From: Cryptomeria japonica
Taxonomy: Eukaryota; Streptophyta; Pinopsida; Cupressales; Cupressaceae
NCBI RefSeq assembly: GCF_030272615.1
Contig: NC_081411.1
Location: 831,004,160-831,068,159, forward strand
Direction of reading: 5' to 3'
Length of the DNA: 64,000 nt
In this document: piece by piece, positions 46,740-57,116 of the stretch
How positions within the stretch are numbered: the stretch's first letter is position 1
How the letters are laid out: each line of letters opens with the position of its first letter
Notes under the pieces: model-generated
Seen by the model: only the letters and a program-made list of their open reading frames with translations
Told to the model about the DNA's origin: nothing
Databases searched by the model: none
Translations under genes and position numbers: made by a program

Positions 46740-48605
46740 ACATGACTATGTTGGAGAGGCTATCCAATAATTCAATGTGTTTTGTTGACATCATCGATAA
46801 GACAACTTTTGGAGAAAAAACCCTAAAAGGAGATTTTTGGCAAGATAAGTATCGATGCTTGAGATCATTTTTCTCTATCATGGTAATGGTGCTTAAAGAG
46901 ATTGTGAGCAGTTGAAGAGAAAAGAGCAGAGAAGCAGAGCGAATAGTCATGGAAGCCAAGATGATCGTTAGAGAGTCCAGCAACGGAGACTTTCAAATTG
47001 TGGAGAAGGTATGTCTAGATGAATGTAACCCTGAGAAGATCATAAAGGTGGAAAAAAGAGTGACATAGATTTGCAGAAGATTAAGGAATTTGAGCATAAA
47101 GGACTGAATCTATGGACTAAGTTTCCCTAGTTTGATGATGAGGAGGTGATCAAAATAATTCTTAGTCGTGTGCAGAATGACATCATGTTAGATAAACCCT
47201 ATCCAATCACGAAGGAGGTTATTTCGGCCATTACTGATTTATGCGACAATGGATCTGTACCGGCTAAGAAATCTATAAAGAATAAGGAAGTTGAAACCCT
47301 AACTGGTGTAACAGGTGATCAACAAGCATTGATTATTGACAAAATTATCAATCTCATTGTGAAGTATGTTGTGTATGGCATTTCTTACAAGATTTATTTC
47401 AGAAATGGGGAAGGTTCCACTTTGACTATTGTTGTATACATGGCACATATGCTTGTTATGGAAGATAGAATATTTGACTTTTGTGAGTTATTGAAGAATT
47501 TATTACTAGAAAACATCAAGATGTCAAAAGAGAAAGGTTACCCCTTTCGGTTTGGATCATTGCTTGTTTGTTTAGCTATGTATTGTCTAGGATCTCTTCT
47601 AGCTAAGGAGAACGTTATATGGGAATCTAGAGTCCTGGTTGCTAGGAAAATCTTTAGATATTTGAACGGATTGGATAAGAGAGAGGATGCATGCAATGTT
47701 TATTTCAAATCTTTTATGGATATGTGGAGTATCGGTCCAGTATCCCCTGCTATCGGTTCTACTAGAGAAGGTTGTTCCTCCGATAAAAGGAAAAAGAAAG
47801 AGTTTGTGCCTACCAATATCCTAGAATCTAAGAAGCATAAGAAGAATCAGAAGGAGAAGGACATTGTTATAATTGAGGATCCAAAATCTCTTGTGGTAAA
47901 GGGAGAAGTGGTTATTGCAGAGCAGAAAGCAAAAGTATATGAATTTGATGATGAGTCTAATTTGTTGGAGATCATTGGCAGTGAAGATGGGATAAGGAAG
48001 ATTGGAAAGATGTGGCTTACTTCTATTGAGGCAGATAGGATTGAAAATGTTTTGATAAGTCATTTGCTCTGGAACAATATCAAGATTGAAGATGTCAGTG
48101 ACATGCTTCCGGAATCCCTCTCTGAGATTGTTAAAGATAAATTGAGTGTGCAACCTGTTAATGTAGAAGATTTGAATGATGATGATGATATGCAGAGTAT
48201 GTTGGAGAAGTGCAATGATGTAAAAAGAGCTCTATTTGTATGCATAAATGAAATGAGAGATTGCATCAGTAGTGCTAGCAGAGTTTACAGATATTATCTT
48301 TCATGGTCAGTTGTTGTAGTGAAGCATAAAGCTAAGAATGATGTTGTCGAAGAAGAGTTGTGTTCCTTGGATAAATCGTTTGATTTTTTGAGTGACAAGG
48401 ATGGAGAGTAGAGGAAAAAGGTGAATTATCTTTAGGCTGAGTTGTTTTTGCAAAGGCAAAGAGGAGACTTTGTGAGTATTTTTTTGAAGGTGAAGGAGAT
48501 TGTTGAAGCAAAATTGGAACATTTGTCAACATTGCTTAGTAGTGCAGTTGAGTATGAGTAGAATCCGTCTACTCCAAATAGTTTCGCCATGTTGTTGATT
48601 TGTTA
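46740..48605 (+). CDS. E4 ORF2: unknown protein in place of pol; 421 open codons
   Basis: Frame 1 is open from a stop at about 47128 to TAG at 48409-48411. No ATG precedes the start of the open stretch closely, and coding sequence seems to continue upstream in frame 3 (MLERLSNNSMCFVDI near 46748, a frameshift near 47035) and downstream past the stop (AELFLQRQRGDFVSIFLKVK to about 48605). Block A is YPITKEVISAITDL (47200-47241) and block B FRFGSLLVCLAMYCL (47545-47589), the same order as in U1-U3 and U5. A Lys-rich segment (KKHKKNQKEKD near 47830) may be a nuclear signal; the C-terminal half is acidic (DLNDDDDM). No catalytic motif was found. This is the longest open frame of the window; the full ancestral ORF was about 600 codons. 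Confidence 0.6.
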
Positions 48606-48786
48606 GTGGAATGCAGAAGTTTATCTATCAATATTAAATTGGTTGTGCATTCTTGGGAAGTTCTTCTTCTTGAACTGAAAGAAAAGTACAAGTAGATATT
48701 TCAGAAGAAGAGCAGTTGAGGAACTTTTTTACTTGCTTACATTTTTTACCTTTTTCTTTTTGTTGGCACCCTTTGTCATTGTTGTC

Positions 48787-48797
48787 AAAGGGGGAGA
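48787..48797 (+). promoter_or_regulatory. Second purine tract of E4
   Basis: AAAGGGGGAGA, identical to the tract next to the 3' LTR and also preceded by a CATTGTTGTC-like phrase. It could be an internal duplicate or a central plus-strand primer. Confidence 0.45.
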
Positions 48798-48912
48798 GGA
48801 ATATAGATGGAGAGACAGACAGAGTATCAGAGTTATCAGTCATATGAGTAAGGGGGACTTTCAAGTTTCATGCATTATTCTTTTTGATATGTTAATTTTT
48901 GTCATCAATGAC

Positions 48913-48923
48913 AAAGGGGGAGA
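48913..48923 (+). promoter_or_regulatory. Polypurine tract of E4
   Basis: AAAGGGGGAGA followed by T and then TGTTAG, the start of the 3' LTR. Confidence 0.8.
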
Positions 48924-48924
48924 T

Positions 48925-49518
48925 TGTTAGACTTGTGTGAATATTGTCATTGTTGTCATTGATGTCAAATCTGGTTATCCGATTAGACTGGATCTATTGG
49001 AAGGCAGTTTTGGTATTGCAGTTTTGGTATTGATGGAAGAGAGGTATGTGATATGATGCAACAAGACATAGTTGATATACTGGAGTTATTTCTGGAAGAT
49101 CCTCATCTCCGGAATTCTAAGTTGTGCCTATTTTGCTTTGTACCCTATTACAGTATCAATTGTGTGAGGTTCGATAATAGTGGCATCAGTTTATCAACTG
49201 TATCTATTGTATCCATCATGGTTCATGTTTTGGCATGTGGTATCTGTATTTTGGAGTTAGGAGTTGTTGTGCTTGGAGTTTTGGGCTTATGGGTTTGTAA
49301 TTATGGGTCTGGTAGACCATTGTTTTGTCTCAGTAATTAAGGTATATGCATCGATAAATGATTTTAAAGGAAGCATGTAGAGGATCATGTGGAGGTTGAC
49401 TTTGTTATAATGTTTTCAATTAAGGCTTTATTGGATAATGTGTTGATCCAAGTAGCATATTATTGTGTAAATCATTTGTGTTTGGCCAACATATTATCTC
49501 ACTATATGAGCTTACTGG

Positions 49519-49560
<42 letters not shown>

Positions 49561-50270
49561 AGGTATGTAGGAGAATGAACAAAGAAGAGTGTGTGAAGAG
49601 TATGATATAGAAGGCAGAGTGTGTTTTGCAGAGTAAGAAGTGTGCAGATGACAGAGTTGTGGACAGTGAAGTAGTTTGCAGTAAGAAAAGCAGTTGTATG
49701 AGTGAAGTATATAGAAGAGTCAGTATGCAGGCAGTGTTGTAATAATCCTTACTAGATTTGCTACAAGTGATTGGTTCAGCAGAGTAGTGTAGTAATCCCT
49801 TACCAGATTTGTTGTTGGTGATTTTGGACAATCCAACAGTAATCCTTTACCTGATATGTTGTGAGTTTTGTGAGTTGTTATCTGAGCTTAACTTGGAATT
49901 GACTTCATGCATTAGGAGATGCAATTTTCTCAGTTCACTTATTTTCTATTGCAATGAGCATTTTGGCAGTGAGACACTTTTGTAATCTAGCAATGAGTCA
50001 TCCGGCAGTGAGCCACCCTTTTTGTAAACACCATATAACTAGTTATGTTATCTTGAGAGATAACACTCTCCATGGTTTTTCCCATTTGACTTTTCCATGT
50101 ATAAAATTTGGTGTTCCATTTGTGGTCGTGCTATTTCTTTAGTCTGCATTCGTTATTTCATGTTGACAAGTTTTATTAATTAAATTAACATATCAATAAA
50201 AGCTTGTGGAAAGTTTTAGATTCAATGGGAATAAGGATTCACCCCCCCTCTCAGTATTCTGGTATTATCA
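48925..50270 (+). repeat. 3' LTR of E4
   Basis: It starts TGTTAGACTTGTG and ends GGTATTATCA. Compared with the 5' LTR it has an expanded (TA)n(GA)n tract at 49520-49560. GTATAAAATTTGGTG near 50099 matches the TATA-like site of the 5' copy. Confidence 0.85.
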
Positions 50271-50689
50271 ACCAATTAAATAGTTTCCATGCACTTTGAG
50301 GAACTATGTTATTTAGTGGATTTAGTCTCCGACTCCTAGGTCCATTCATTCTTTTAATCAATTAGCCAATTTTCCTTTTTATGTAAATATACATTTGAAG
50401 ACTGCAATTTCCTAGTTGTTGAGTGTCTGGAAGGATCTAATAATTGAATTAATGATATTGTGATTAGATTTCAATGATTCTATGCCAAAATGAAACACCA
50501 TCTTCTATTGTGAAGTATTTTTTGTTAAAGGGATCATTATCATCAATTAAGTATAGTGTATACATTGAATAGCTAGGTTCTTTTAATAATTTGTGTGTTG
50601 GTGTTGAGCATGTGGAGTTTTAATCTTCATTATTTATTTATTAGTGCTCCGCTTATTTATTTATAAATGCTCCACTTATATAGTACATC

Positions 50690-50870
50690 CATTCCTCTCA
50701 CCCGACCTTCTCATTCCTTGCATATTGCATCTACTCCCCACATTTTCCCTTCTCCCCCTATTGTCACCCATCCCACTAAGGTTCCTTTGGTTCCTCTTAT
50801 GTTATGTCGATCTCTTTTCCCACTAATGTTTCCTTCCCACATTCCTAGCACCATGTCTTCCTCCTTTCTA
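50690..50870 (+). repeat. Repeat relic related to 43626-43790
   Basis: Shared ordered phrases include CTTATGTTATGT and CTTTTCCCACT followed by CTTCCCACATTC. The two copies lie on either side of E4, in the same orientation. Confidence 0.4.
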
Positions 50871-50999
50871 TTATTTCATTTACGCCTCAAACTCTTATAA
50901 TGTTGACAAATTTGAATGATTCATTAGTTAGTGTACTTCAAAGTTAACTTCTCACAAATTTTTTACTCTTCCTCCCATTTGTCCATTGGATCAATCTAT

Positions 51000-51200
51000 A
51001 GCATTACCAATGAATATAAAGAGCATGCATTCTATATTTATCATAGAATCAAAGGTCATTACACACCAATTTGCATGGCATTAGAACATAAGGTATAAGA
51101 CTTGATAGATAGTAATATGACACATGTTAAAGGTGTTAACAATGGAGCCAATCCTCCTTTTGCTCTTCCTAATCAAAATTTATAAATTTGTGTAAATCAT
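51000..51200 (+). pseudogene. Tat-type gag zinc-region relic
   Basis: AFYIYHRIKGHYTPICMALEH and DLIDSN can be read at about 51025-51113. This matches the gag segment C-x-Y-H-R-x-K-G-H-x-T-x-x-C of the Tat element (CSYHRVKGHATNKC at 30770), with the first Cys replaced by Tyr. No other part of that element was recognised nearby. Confidence 0.55.
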
Positions 51201-52936
51201 TTTTCTTTGCACAATCAATCTCACAATGGGATTTTCATCAAATGTGTGAGCATCCTAGCACATATCCATTGTGGTAAAGATGCAATGGGTCAAAATGATA
51301 ACACCTTCACATGCACATGGATGTTTTGTCAAAATGGCTCAAGGTAGAGCTCCTCCTACTCCTATCATTTCCTTCTAATATGGGGAGATTCTTCATGTCA
51401 ATTACTATTTGTGATCATCTTGTTGGATTATTGTCATTAATATCAAAGGGCCAATTGGTGGGGTCATGGATGAAGAAATTAACAAGTGCCAAATTTATGG
51501 TACCTTTTATCTAGATTTTGTCTATAAAAAATAATTGATTTTTTGCCTACATGAGCCAACACATATCTTGCACTCGAGGAAAATTGCAAAATAGTATATT
51601 TATTTAGAGACAAACCCCTTGTGGTGTCACCCCCAATTAAGGAGAAATTAAAATAATTTTTAATTTATTTTTGGTGCCCCCTCTAGAAGGAACAACCTTC
51701 TTCAAGGCGTTGCCCACATTGAGCAAGGAAATAAATTCAATACAAATATATTTTTACTAAAGGCGGCCGACCATATTGAAAAAGGCATGCCCTTTGGTGA
51801 AGAGGTACACCTTGATGGGTATAAGTAGAAATCATTTGAGAATTTAAAAGCATGCTATTAATGTGAGACTTCTACAACAGATTTGTATTGAATATTTGAG
51901 CAGATTTATGAGATCCATTTGATCTCATTTGTAGAAAGTGGCATTGGAGCGAATGCATGCTATTAGTGCAAATTTGTGTGAACATATTGCAGATTCAAGA
52001 GCAAGTATTGAAGATTTTATTGCAGATCAATGTGGAGATATTTTACATACTTGAGAGCAGAATTCTAAGGCAGATCTTTGTGGAATAGCGTGCAGATTTT
52101 TTAAGGTGACTAGGGCAGATTCAAGTAGTCACAAACAAGTTGTTATATCGTATCTCAAATATTGGTGCCTTCTATTCTAAGAAATCAGGAGGTTGGGGTC
52201 TCATTCAAAGATATTGGTGTCTCTCGTTGAGGTTGGTGCTCAATGGAGGGGAGTGGTGTCTCCTGTTGTTGGTGCCTATGAAGACTAAGAAGTTTCCAAT
52301 ATAAGCAATATTTTGTAGTGCTTTTCTTCTACGAGGGTTCCCACATATATCCTGTGTGCAACTTGTGTTCTTAATTGTTAAATCTCATTTGTGTGGATGC
52401 TTTCAATTATTTCATTATAGTTGCTAAATTTTTTAAGTGAAAAGTTGATCTTATATTACCTAACCTGAATCCTTCTACATTCAATTCAAAGAACAAGTGT
52501 TGGTCTTAGTTGTCCGTTATGCGATTGACTATTCTACAAGAAAAACAATTTCTTAATAGAAAGAAGCACATAACCCAAGCCTAACTTAAATCCATCTACA
52601 TACATTCCCAAGCACCCGTTTCTAACCTCCACTCTTAACTAAAATAGCACTCTGCAAAAATGACCCCAACCATTTCAACTCCAGATTCAAATTTGGGCCT
52701 GATTTATACCAAGCATGTGTTGTATGCCATCATAGCTATCATTCAAGGAGTATTCGCTTGAATCAAATGCATTTGCTTGAATCAACATCCTAAGCATGTG
52801 CACAATTTCCTTTTGGTACGCAGCATTCAGACCTGCGGATGCAATACTGAACCAGACATACAGAATCATTTTCAAAATTCCAACGCGTTTGTTTGCCTGC
52901 TTTCAAGTAATATTAATTTATTATTTGAATTGTGTG
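51201..52936. other. Non-coding stretch
   Basis: No ORF is supported. Between 52160 and 52285 the phrase TTGGTG(C/T)CT recurs about five times, perhaps from a decayed LTR. Confidence 0.5.
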
Positions 52937-52989
52937 CAATTACATCAGAATCTACACTCGTTTTTACAGTGTAGATTCTGATGTAATTG
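52937..52989. repeat. Perfect 22-bp hairpin with 9-base loop
   Basis: The arm 52937-52958 (starting CAATTACATCAGAATC) is exactly complementary to 52968-52989. The loop is CGTTTTTAC. It could be a foldback element, a small RNA precursor or a cruciform site; no flanking duplication was seen. Confidence 0.9.
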
Positions 52990-53139
52990 GATTGACTATT
53001 TATTTATCATAGGTATATTTGTAAAGAGGTGATTATCCTTGTCATACATTTGTGTACCGTGTATGTAGAAAGGCACATGAAATATGTAGATGTCAAGGCA
53101 TGGAGAAATAAATGCAAGCTTAGGGGAACCTTTGATAAT

Positions 53140-53350
53140 TCACACAGCATTCATTTCAATTAGATTCGTCTGCGATGAAAGTTGAGTCAAATGGCTACAC
53201 AGAAGTGATTATATAGAAGCAACGACCACTTCATAATTGGACTTTGTTATAGGTCATAATGCATTCCATCATTTACACAACACCCAGTTCAATTCGATTC
53301 ATCTACAATGAAACGGGTGAGTCTAAAATAAACACAGAAAGTGACTTTAT
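53140..53350 (+). repeat. Diverged ~128-bp direct repeat
   Basis: TTCAATTAGATTCGTCTGCGATGAAA at about 53156 (shown here as 20-base phrase TTCAATTAGATTCGTCTGCG) and TTCAATTCGATTCATCTACA at about 53288 are followed by parallel ACACAGAA and GTGA phrases. Two copies only. Confidence 0.6.
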
Positions 53351-54460
53351 AACAGTAAATTATGGGCATCCTGTAAAATGGGAAAATCCCAACGCCAAAT
53401 ATTGCTTCATTATCACTCTACTCCATTGTTCGTTTCAAATGAGAGACGTGGCCATTTTCTCATAATATTCCACCATCAAAATGTGCAAAATATTTCCTTG
53501 GGATACACCTCCTGACGAGATATAAACGCATTTGAAACAGCAAAAATATGTTTTTTGTATTGATGTGAGAAAATATCAAAACAGCCTATAGAAAATCAAA
53601 TTCTGGACAAGACTAGCGGCACAAATAGACCTGCCCCAAGGAACTGACAGAAAATCAAAATCTAACCAAGACTAGTAGCAGAATTGCACCAGCTCCATGG
53701 GGCTGCCCAGGATTACGCAAGCATATTTCACTCAGCAATTTGAAACATTGAGCACAAGATAATTGTGATATATTGCAGATCTCCAAACATGCAACAAAAA
53801 TGAGAGATCCTTAAAAATTAACTGCAAAAGTTTACAAAAAAAGCACTTAAATGACATAAAATTGGCTACAAGCTCTGCAACTCTACACAATTACACACAA
53901 ACTTGTAAATCTTGCAATTTGTTAAACGATCCACGATATCATTCAAACAGCACAAGAATCATTCCGGAGCAATTTAAACAAACAATTCAATTCCACTAAA
54001 GGAAGGAAGAGTTTGGCTTAAAAATGGAATTGGAAAAGAATATTTTGCACCATGCAATTTAGAGAATTTTTTGGCTATGGTGCAAAAAGCTGTTACTACA
54101 ACCAGCATAATTTTCAGTCTAATATTGTGCAAGAAAAGTTTGAACTTTCCAATCAGAGCTTGTTAAGGATATAATGCATGACCACTTTCCAACAAGGACC
54201 TGTTAAGTTAGGTTTACCGTAATCAATTTAAGCCATCAGTCAATGTTTAGATGTCCACTTTAAGTCATTAGTCAATGTTTAGATGTGTTCACTCAAGCAC
54301 TATTTAGTCTACCTCTTAGAAGCCATATCAAAAGCCTAGATAGTGGTGAAAACTTTAAGTCAACTATAGCATGGATAGCACAGGTTCCATATCTCCACTC
54401 ATGATTCCACATGGAGGTGCTTCAATCCCAAGTATCCGACCAAAAAAGGAAACCTTAAGC
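53351..54460. other. Non-coding stretch
   Basis: No supported gene. ACTAG-containing phrases near 53610 and 53670 (ACAAGACTAGCGGCA, CCAAGACTAGTAGCA) form a small diverged duplication. Confidence 0.5.
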
Positions 54461-54660
54461 ACGAGGGCTGTGTTGCAGTGGTAAAGGCTAGAGAGTTCAT
54501 CATAGCTAACACAGATTTGAGTCGCAGCCTAACTACACAATACCTTTAACTTCATGTAGCACCTCACCCACCAGGCACTCCTATATTAATACTAGTTATC
54601 CAGTCCCTAGTAGATGCAACCAGACATCTACACAGATATAACTTGTACGCCATATGTGTG
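54461..54660 (+). mobile_element. Candidate tRNA-derived SINE
   Basis: TTGCAGTGGTAA (54472-54483) resembles a polymerase III A box and AGATTTGAGTCGC (54513-54525) a B box, 30 bases apart, as in the tRNA-like head of plant SINEs. The right border is uncertain and no target duplication was identified. It is too diverged to be a working tRNA gene. Confidence 0.4.
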
Positions 54661-54846
54661 AGTGCATGGTGTGTTCACTGTATGCTTACTTTCATTGTTT
54701 TTATAGATTGGGAAATGAAGGTAAAGAAATTAATTGATCTATCAAATGCATTTCTATCTCACCTTTGTTCATATCATAAATAATAGTAAGACTACAAAAT
54801 TCTAGTGAGAAAAAAGAAGGTTTGGAAATCTTACATTCGTTACAGT

Positions 54847-56085
54847 AAAATCGGACTAAAAAGATGCTAGATGGTATACTGAAACATCAAAATCAGAGAA
54901 GCCGGTTGAAGTCAGTACCTACAAAATCCAAACTGAATGCTTGAACTGATATTTGGATCTCCATGTATCTTAACACATTTTACTTAGAATAATATCGTTC
55001 TGTTGATTACATAAATCCAAAATTTCAAACATTTAAAACTGATTTTTCTTTCCAATACATGCCTCTTTAGATATATTGTGGAATAGAAGCTCGGGGGGTC
55101 CTATACAGGCACTAAACTTTTGACAAAACCGCACAATTTATAAAAACATTTAACAATTACTTGTGCAGCACAGTATATTATTAATTGTTTGCGTGCTTCT
55201 TAATAAAATGTTTTCTACCAGTAAAGCAATCAATCAGATCTAAGCTTTGTAGTCTAGCTCACTAAGCCATTAATCTTTAAAATATATATCCAAAATAGCT
55301 GACAAACACTACTGTATCTAATAAAACAAAAAGTGCATTATACTGATCTAAAGCATATAACATCGTTTACGTTCTTGTCACAATTTTGTTCAGCAAATAA
55401 CAAATAAGGATAGGTTTCGAAATCAGATATTCTTTACTTTAAGATCAGACTAAAAAGATGCTGGATGGTATCATGAAACAACAAAATCAGAGAAGCCAGT
55501 TGAAGTCAGTGCCTACAAAATCTAAACTGAATGCTTGAACTGATAATTTGGATCTCTATGTATCCTAAAACATTTTGCTTACAGTAATATAATTCTGTTG
55601 ATAACATAAATCCAAAATTACAACAGAAATAAATATTTCAAACATTTAAAGCTTCATGTTTTCTCTCCAATACACGCAGCTCTTTACATATCTTGTGGAA
55701 TAGAAGCTCATGGGGGTCCCATATAGCAAAACTGTACAGTTTATAAAAACATCTAACAATACGTAGTGCATCACAGTATATTAATTGTTTGCAAGCTTCT
55801 TAATAAAATGTTTTCTACCAGTAAAGCAATCTATCAGATCTAAGCTCAATTCTTTAAGATTCACAAACAACTAAGCCCATGTGAAATACAAATCCAACAG
55901 AAAGTAATATGAACATGCTAAACGACCATCAAACTAAACCATTTATCTATAAAATATATATCCAAAATAGGCTATAGCTGATCAACACTGCCGTATCTAA
56001 TAAAACAAAAAGCATGCTATACTGATCTAAAGCATATTAATATTGTCTACATTCTTGTCACAATTTTGCTCAGCAAATAACAAAT
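54847..56085. repeat. ~600-bp tandem duplication downstream of the S25 exon
   Basis: Unit A (54847-55405) and unit B (55441-56085) align along their length: GACTAAAAAGATGCT, GAAGTCAGTGCCTACAAAAT, TTCTACCAGTAAAGCAATC and TTCAGCAAATAACAAAT occur in both in order. Unit B carries about 85 extra bases near 55845-55930. Similarity is roughly 85-90% by eye. Unit B ends 80 bp from the S25 stop, so it would cover most of the 3' untranslated region. Confidence 0.85.
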
Positions 56086-56165
56086 CTGAACTGTGCCTCT
56101 TAATTGAATATTCCAGCCCAAAACAGAGAATGCCAACAACACAACAATTCATCACCAAACAACAT

Positions 56166-56279
56166 TCATGTATTTGTTGCTCTGGTGTATATCTGCTGAC
56201 TTGAATGAGCAGAAATCATCCTGATAGAACCTCGTGCCATCAAATCTTTAATGGCTTTTCTTGCAAGAGAACCATTAAT
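56166..56279 (-). CDS. RPS25: Ribosomal protein S25 (eS25), last coding exon
   Basis: eS25 is a component of the small subunit of the cytosolic ribosome. The minus strand reads [37 protein letters not shown] and a TGA at 56168-56166. This is the highly conserved C-terminal third of plant eS25, 37 residues without a stop or frameshift. The exon starts directly after a TTTTTCAG acceptor (56280-56287), at a natural point before ING. The preceding exon (ending around SERLR in plants) was not found anywhere in 56288-64000. Either the upstream intron exceeds 7.7 kb, which is known for large plant genomes, or the exon is an orphan remnant. Its intact sequence favours a working gene. It is the only host gene seen. 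Confidence 0.9.
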   Translation of the reverse strand: MNGSLARKAIKDLMARGSIRMISAHSSQQIYTRATNT

Positions 56280-56287
56280 CTGAAAAA
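56280..56287 (-). promoter_or_regulatory. Splice acceptor of the S25 exon
   Basis: The minus strand reads CATTTTTCAG before the exon. The intron end including this pyrimidine tract is partly duplicated upstream (56352-56418). Confidence 0.7.
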
Positions 56288-56418
56288 TGACCCAAAAACA
56301 ATGAGATGTACAGTAAAACTTATCACGTTGTATTCATCAAACTTAAAAGATAAAATGACCCAAAACAATGAGATGTACAGTAAAACTTATCACGTTGTAT
56401 TCATCAAACTTAAAAGAT
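56284..56418 (-). repeat. 67-bp tandem duplication at the end of the S25 intron
   Basis: 56284-56351 and 56352-56418 are identical apart from one A in an A run. Such identity means a very recent event. It copies the last ~65 bases of the intron, where branch point and pyrimidine tract lie. Confidence 0.9.
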
Positions 56419-57116
56419 AACACTGCTCGCTATTTGTTATTAAATTGAATACAATCAAAAAATCAAAAATGTTGGCATTTTTATACTTTGTACTATATCA
56501 TGCACTGGAAATGCTCAAACGAATGACAATACGGGCCTTTAAAGGCACCTTGATACAAACAAATGGCCACTCCTGATTTTGAGAAATGACATACATTGTA
56601 AATGATAAAATGGACCTTTGAAAACTTGATTTAACTCCTCCATGTTAACTCTAGAAGGAAGTCCCCATGACTGTTACAGGAAGGATGAAGATATAAGCAT
56701 ATCTCAGGTTCAGTTTAGGATGTCTATCCTCAAAGCCTTCTTTTATGAAGGAAACAATCCCCTAGCAATCAATTCGCCCGTATGTCCAAATTGTAGTATC
56801 TATTCTTAATAACTCTTGATATTAAAGATCCTAAGTCTACAGGTCAATTTGTTTTTGATATTAAAAGCAGCATAACAAGAGTGCTGTCCCTATAACAACC
56901 ACAGCCTGAAGGTGTCCAATACTAAACAGCAAAACTAAAGCACACCAATAACAGCAAAAGTCGCAGCAGTTCAAAGGCAATAACCATAACCATCCGGATA
57001 GTAACCAAAGTCCAGAGCATCAGCTAATAAAGAAACATACCATTATAACCTAGTAAATTTATCAAGGAGCCAAGCTCCTCTAAACAAAAACAACAAAAAG
57101 AGAGCCCCCTAAACAA
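56419..57116. other. Non-coding stretch, probable 3' part of U5 unit
   Basis: No ORF. On the minus strand U5 ends at 57117, and a T-rich region runs to TTTTAATATCAAAAACAAA near 56850, which could be the tail of the unit. Confidence 0.4.

Larger units (their letters stand above)
44216..50270 (+). mobile_element. E4: non-autonomous LTR retrotransposon with an unknown ORF
   Basis: Two LTRs of about 1.3 kb (44216-45526 and 48925-50270), a tRNA-Met-type primer site at 45541, and a purine tract at 48913 frame an interior of only 3.4 kb. The interior has a coiled-coil/zinc-knuckle ORF and a long ORF of unknown function. No protease, integrase, reverse transcriptase or RNase H motif was found, so the element would depend on enzymes supplied by another element. 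Primer site and AAAGGGGGAGA purine tract are of the Copia style. No matching target duplication was seen (GTTTA on the left, ACCAA on the right). Three stops in gag and about 12-15% LTR divergence by eye suggest an old insertion. Confidence 0.8.

Noticed and set aside
49502-49831. Minus-strand open frame with Ile-Tyr repeats
   Set aside because: Translation of the (TA)n(GA)n tract in the E4 LTR.
50271-50275. Target duplication for E4
   Set aside because: Right flank ACCAA does not match left flank GTTTA; none is claimed.
54461-54530. A true tRNA gene
   Set aside because: A and B boxes are diverged, and acceptor and anticodon stems do not pair; a SINE head fits better.
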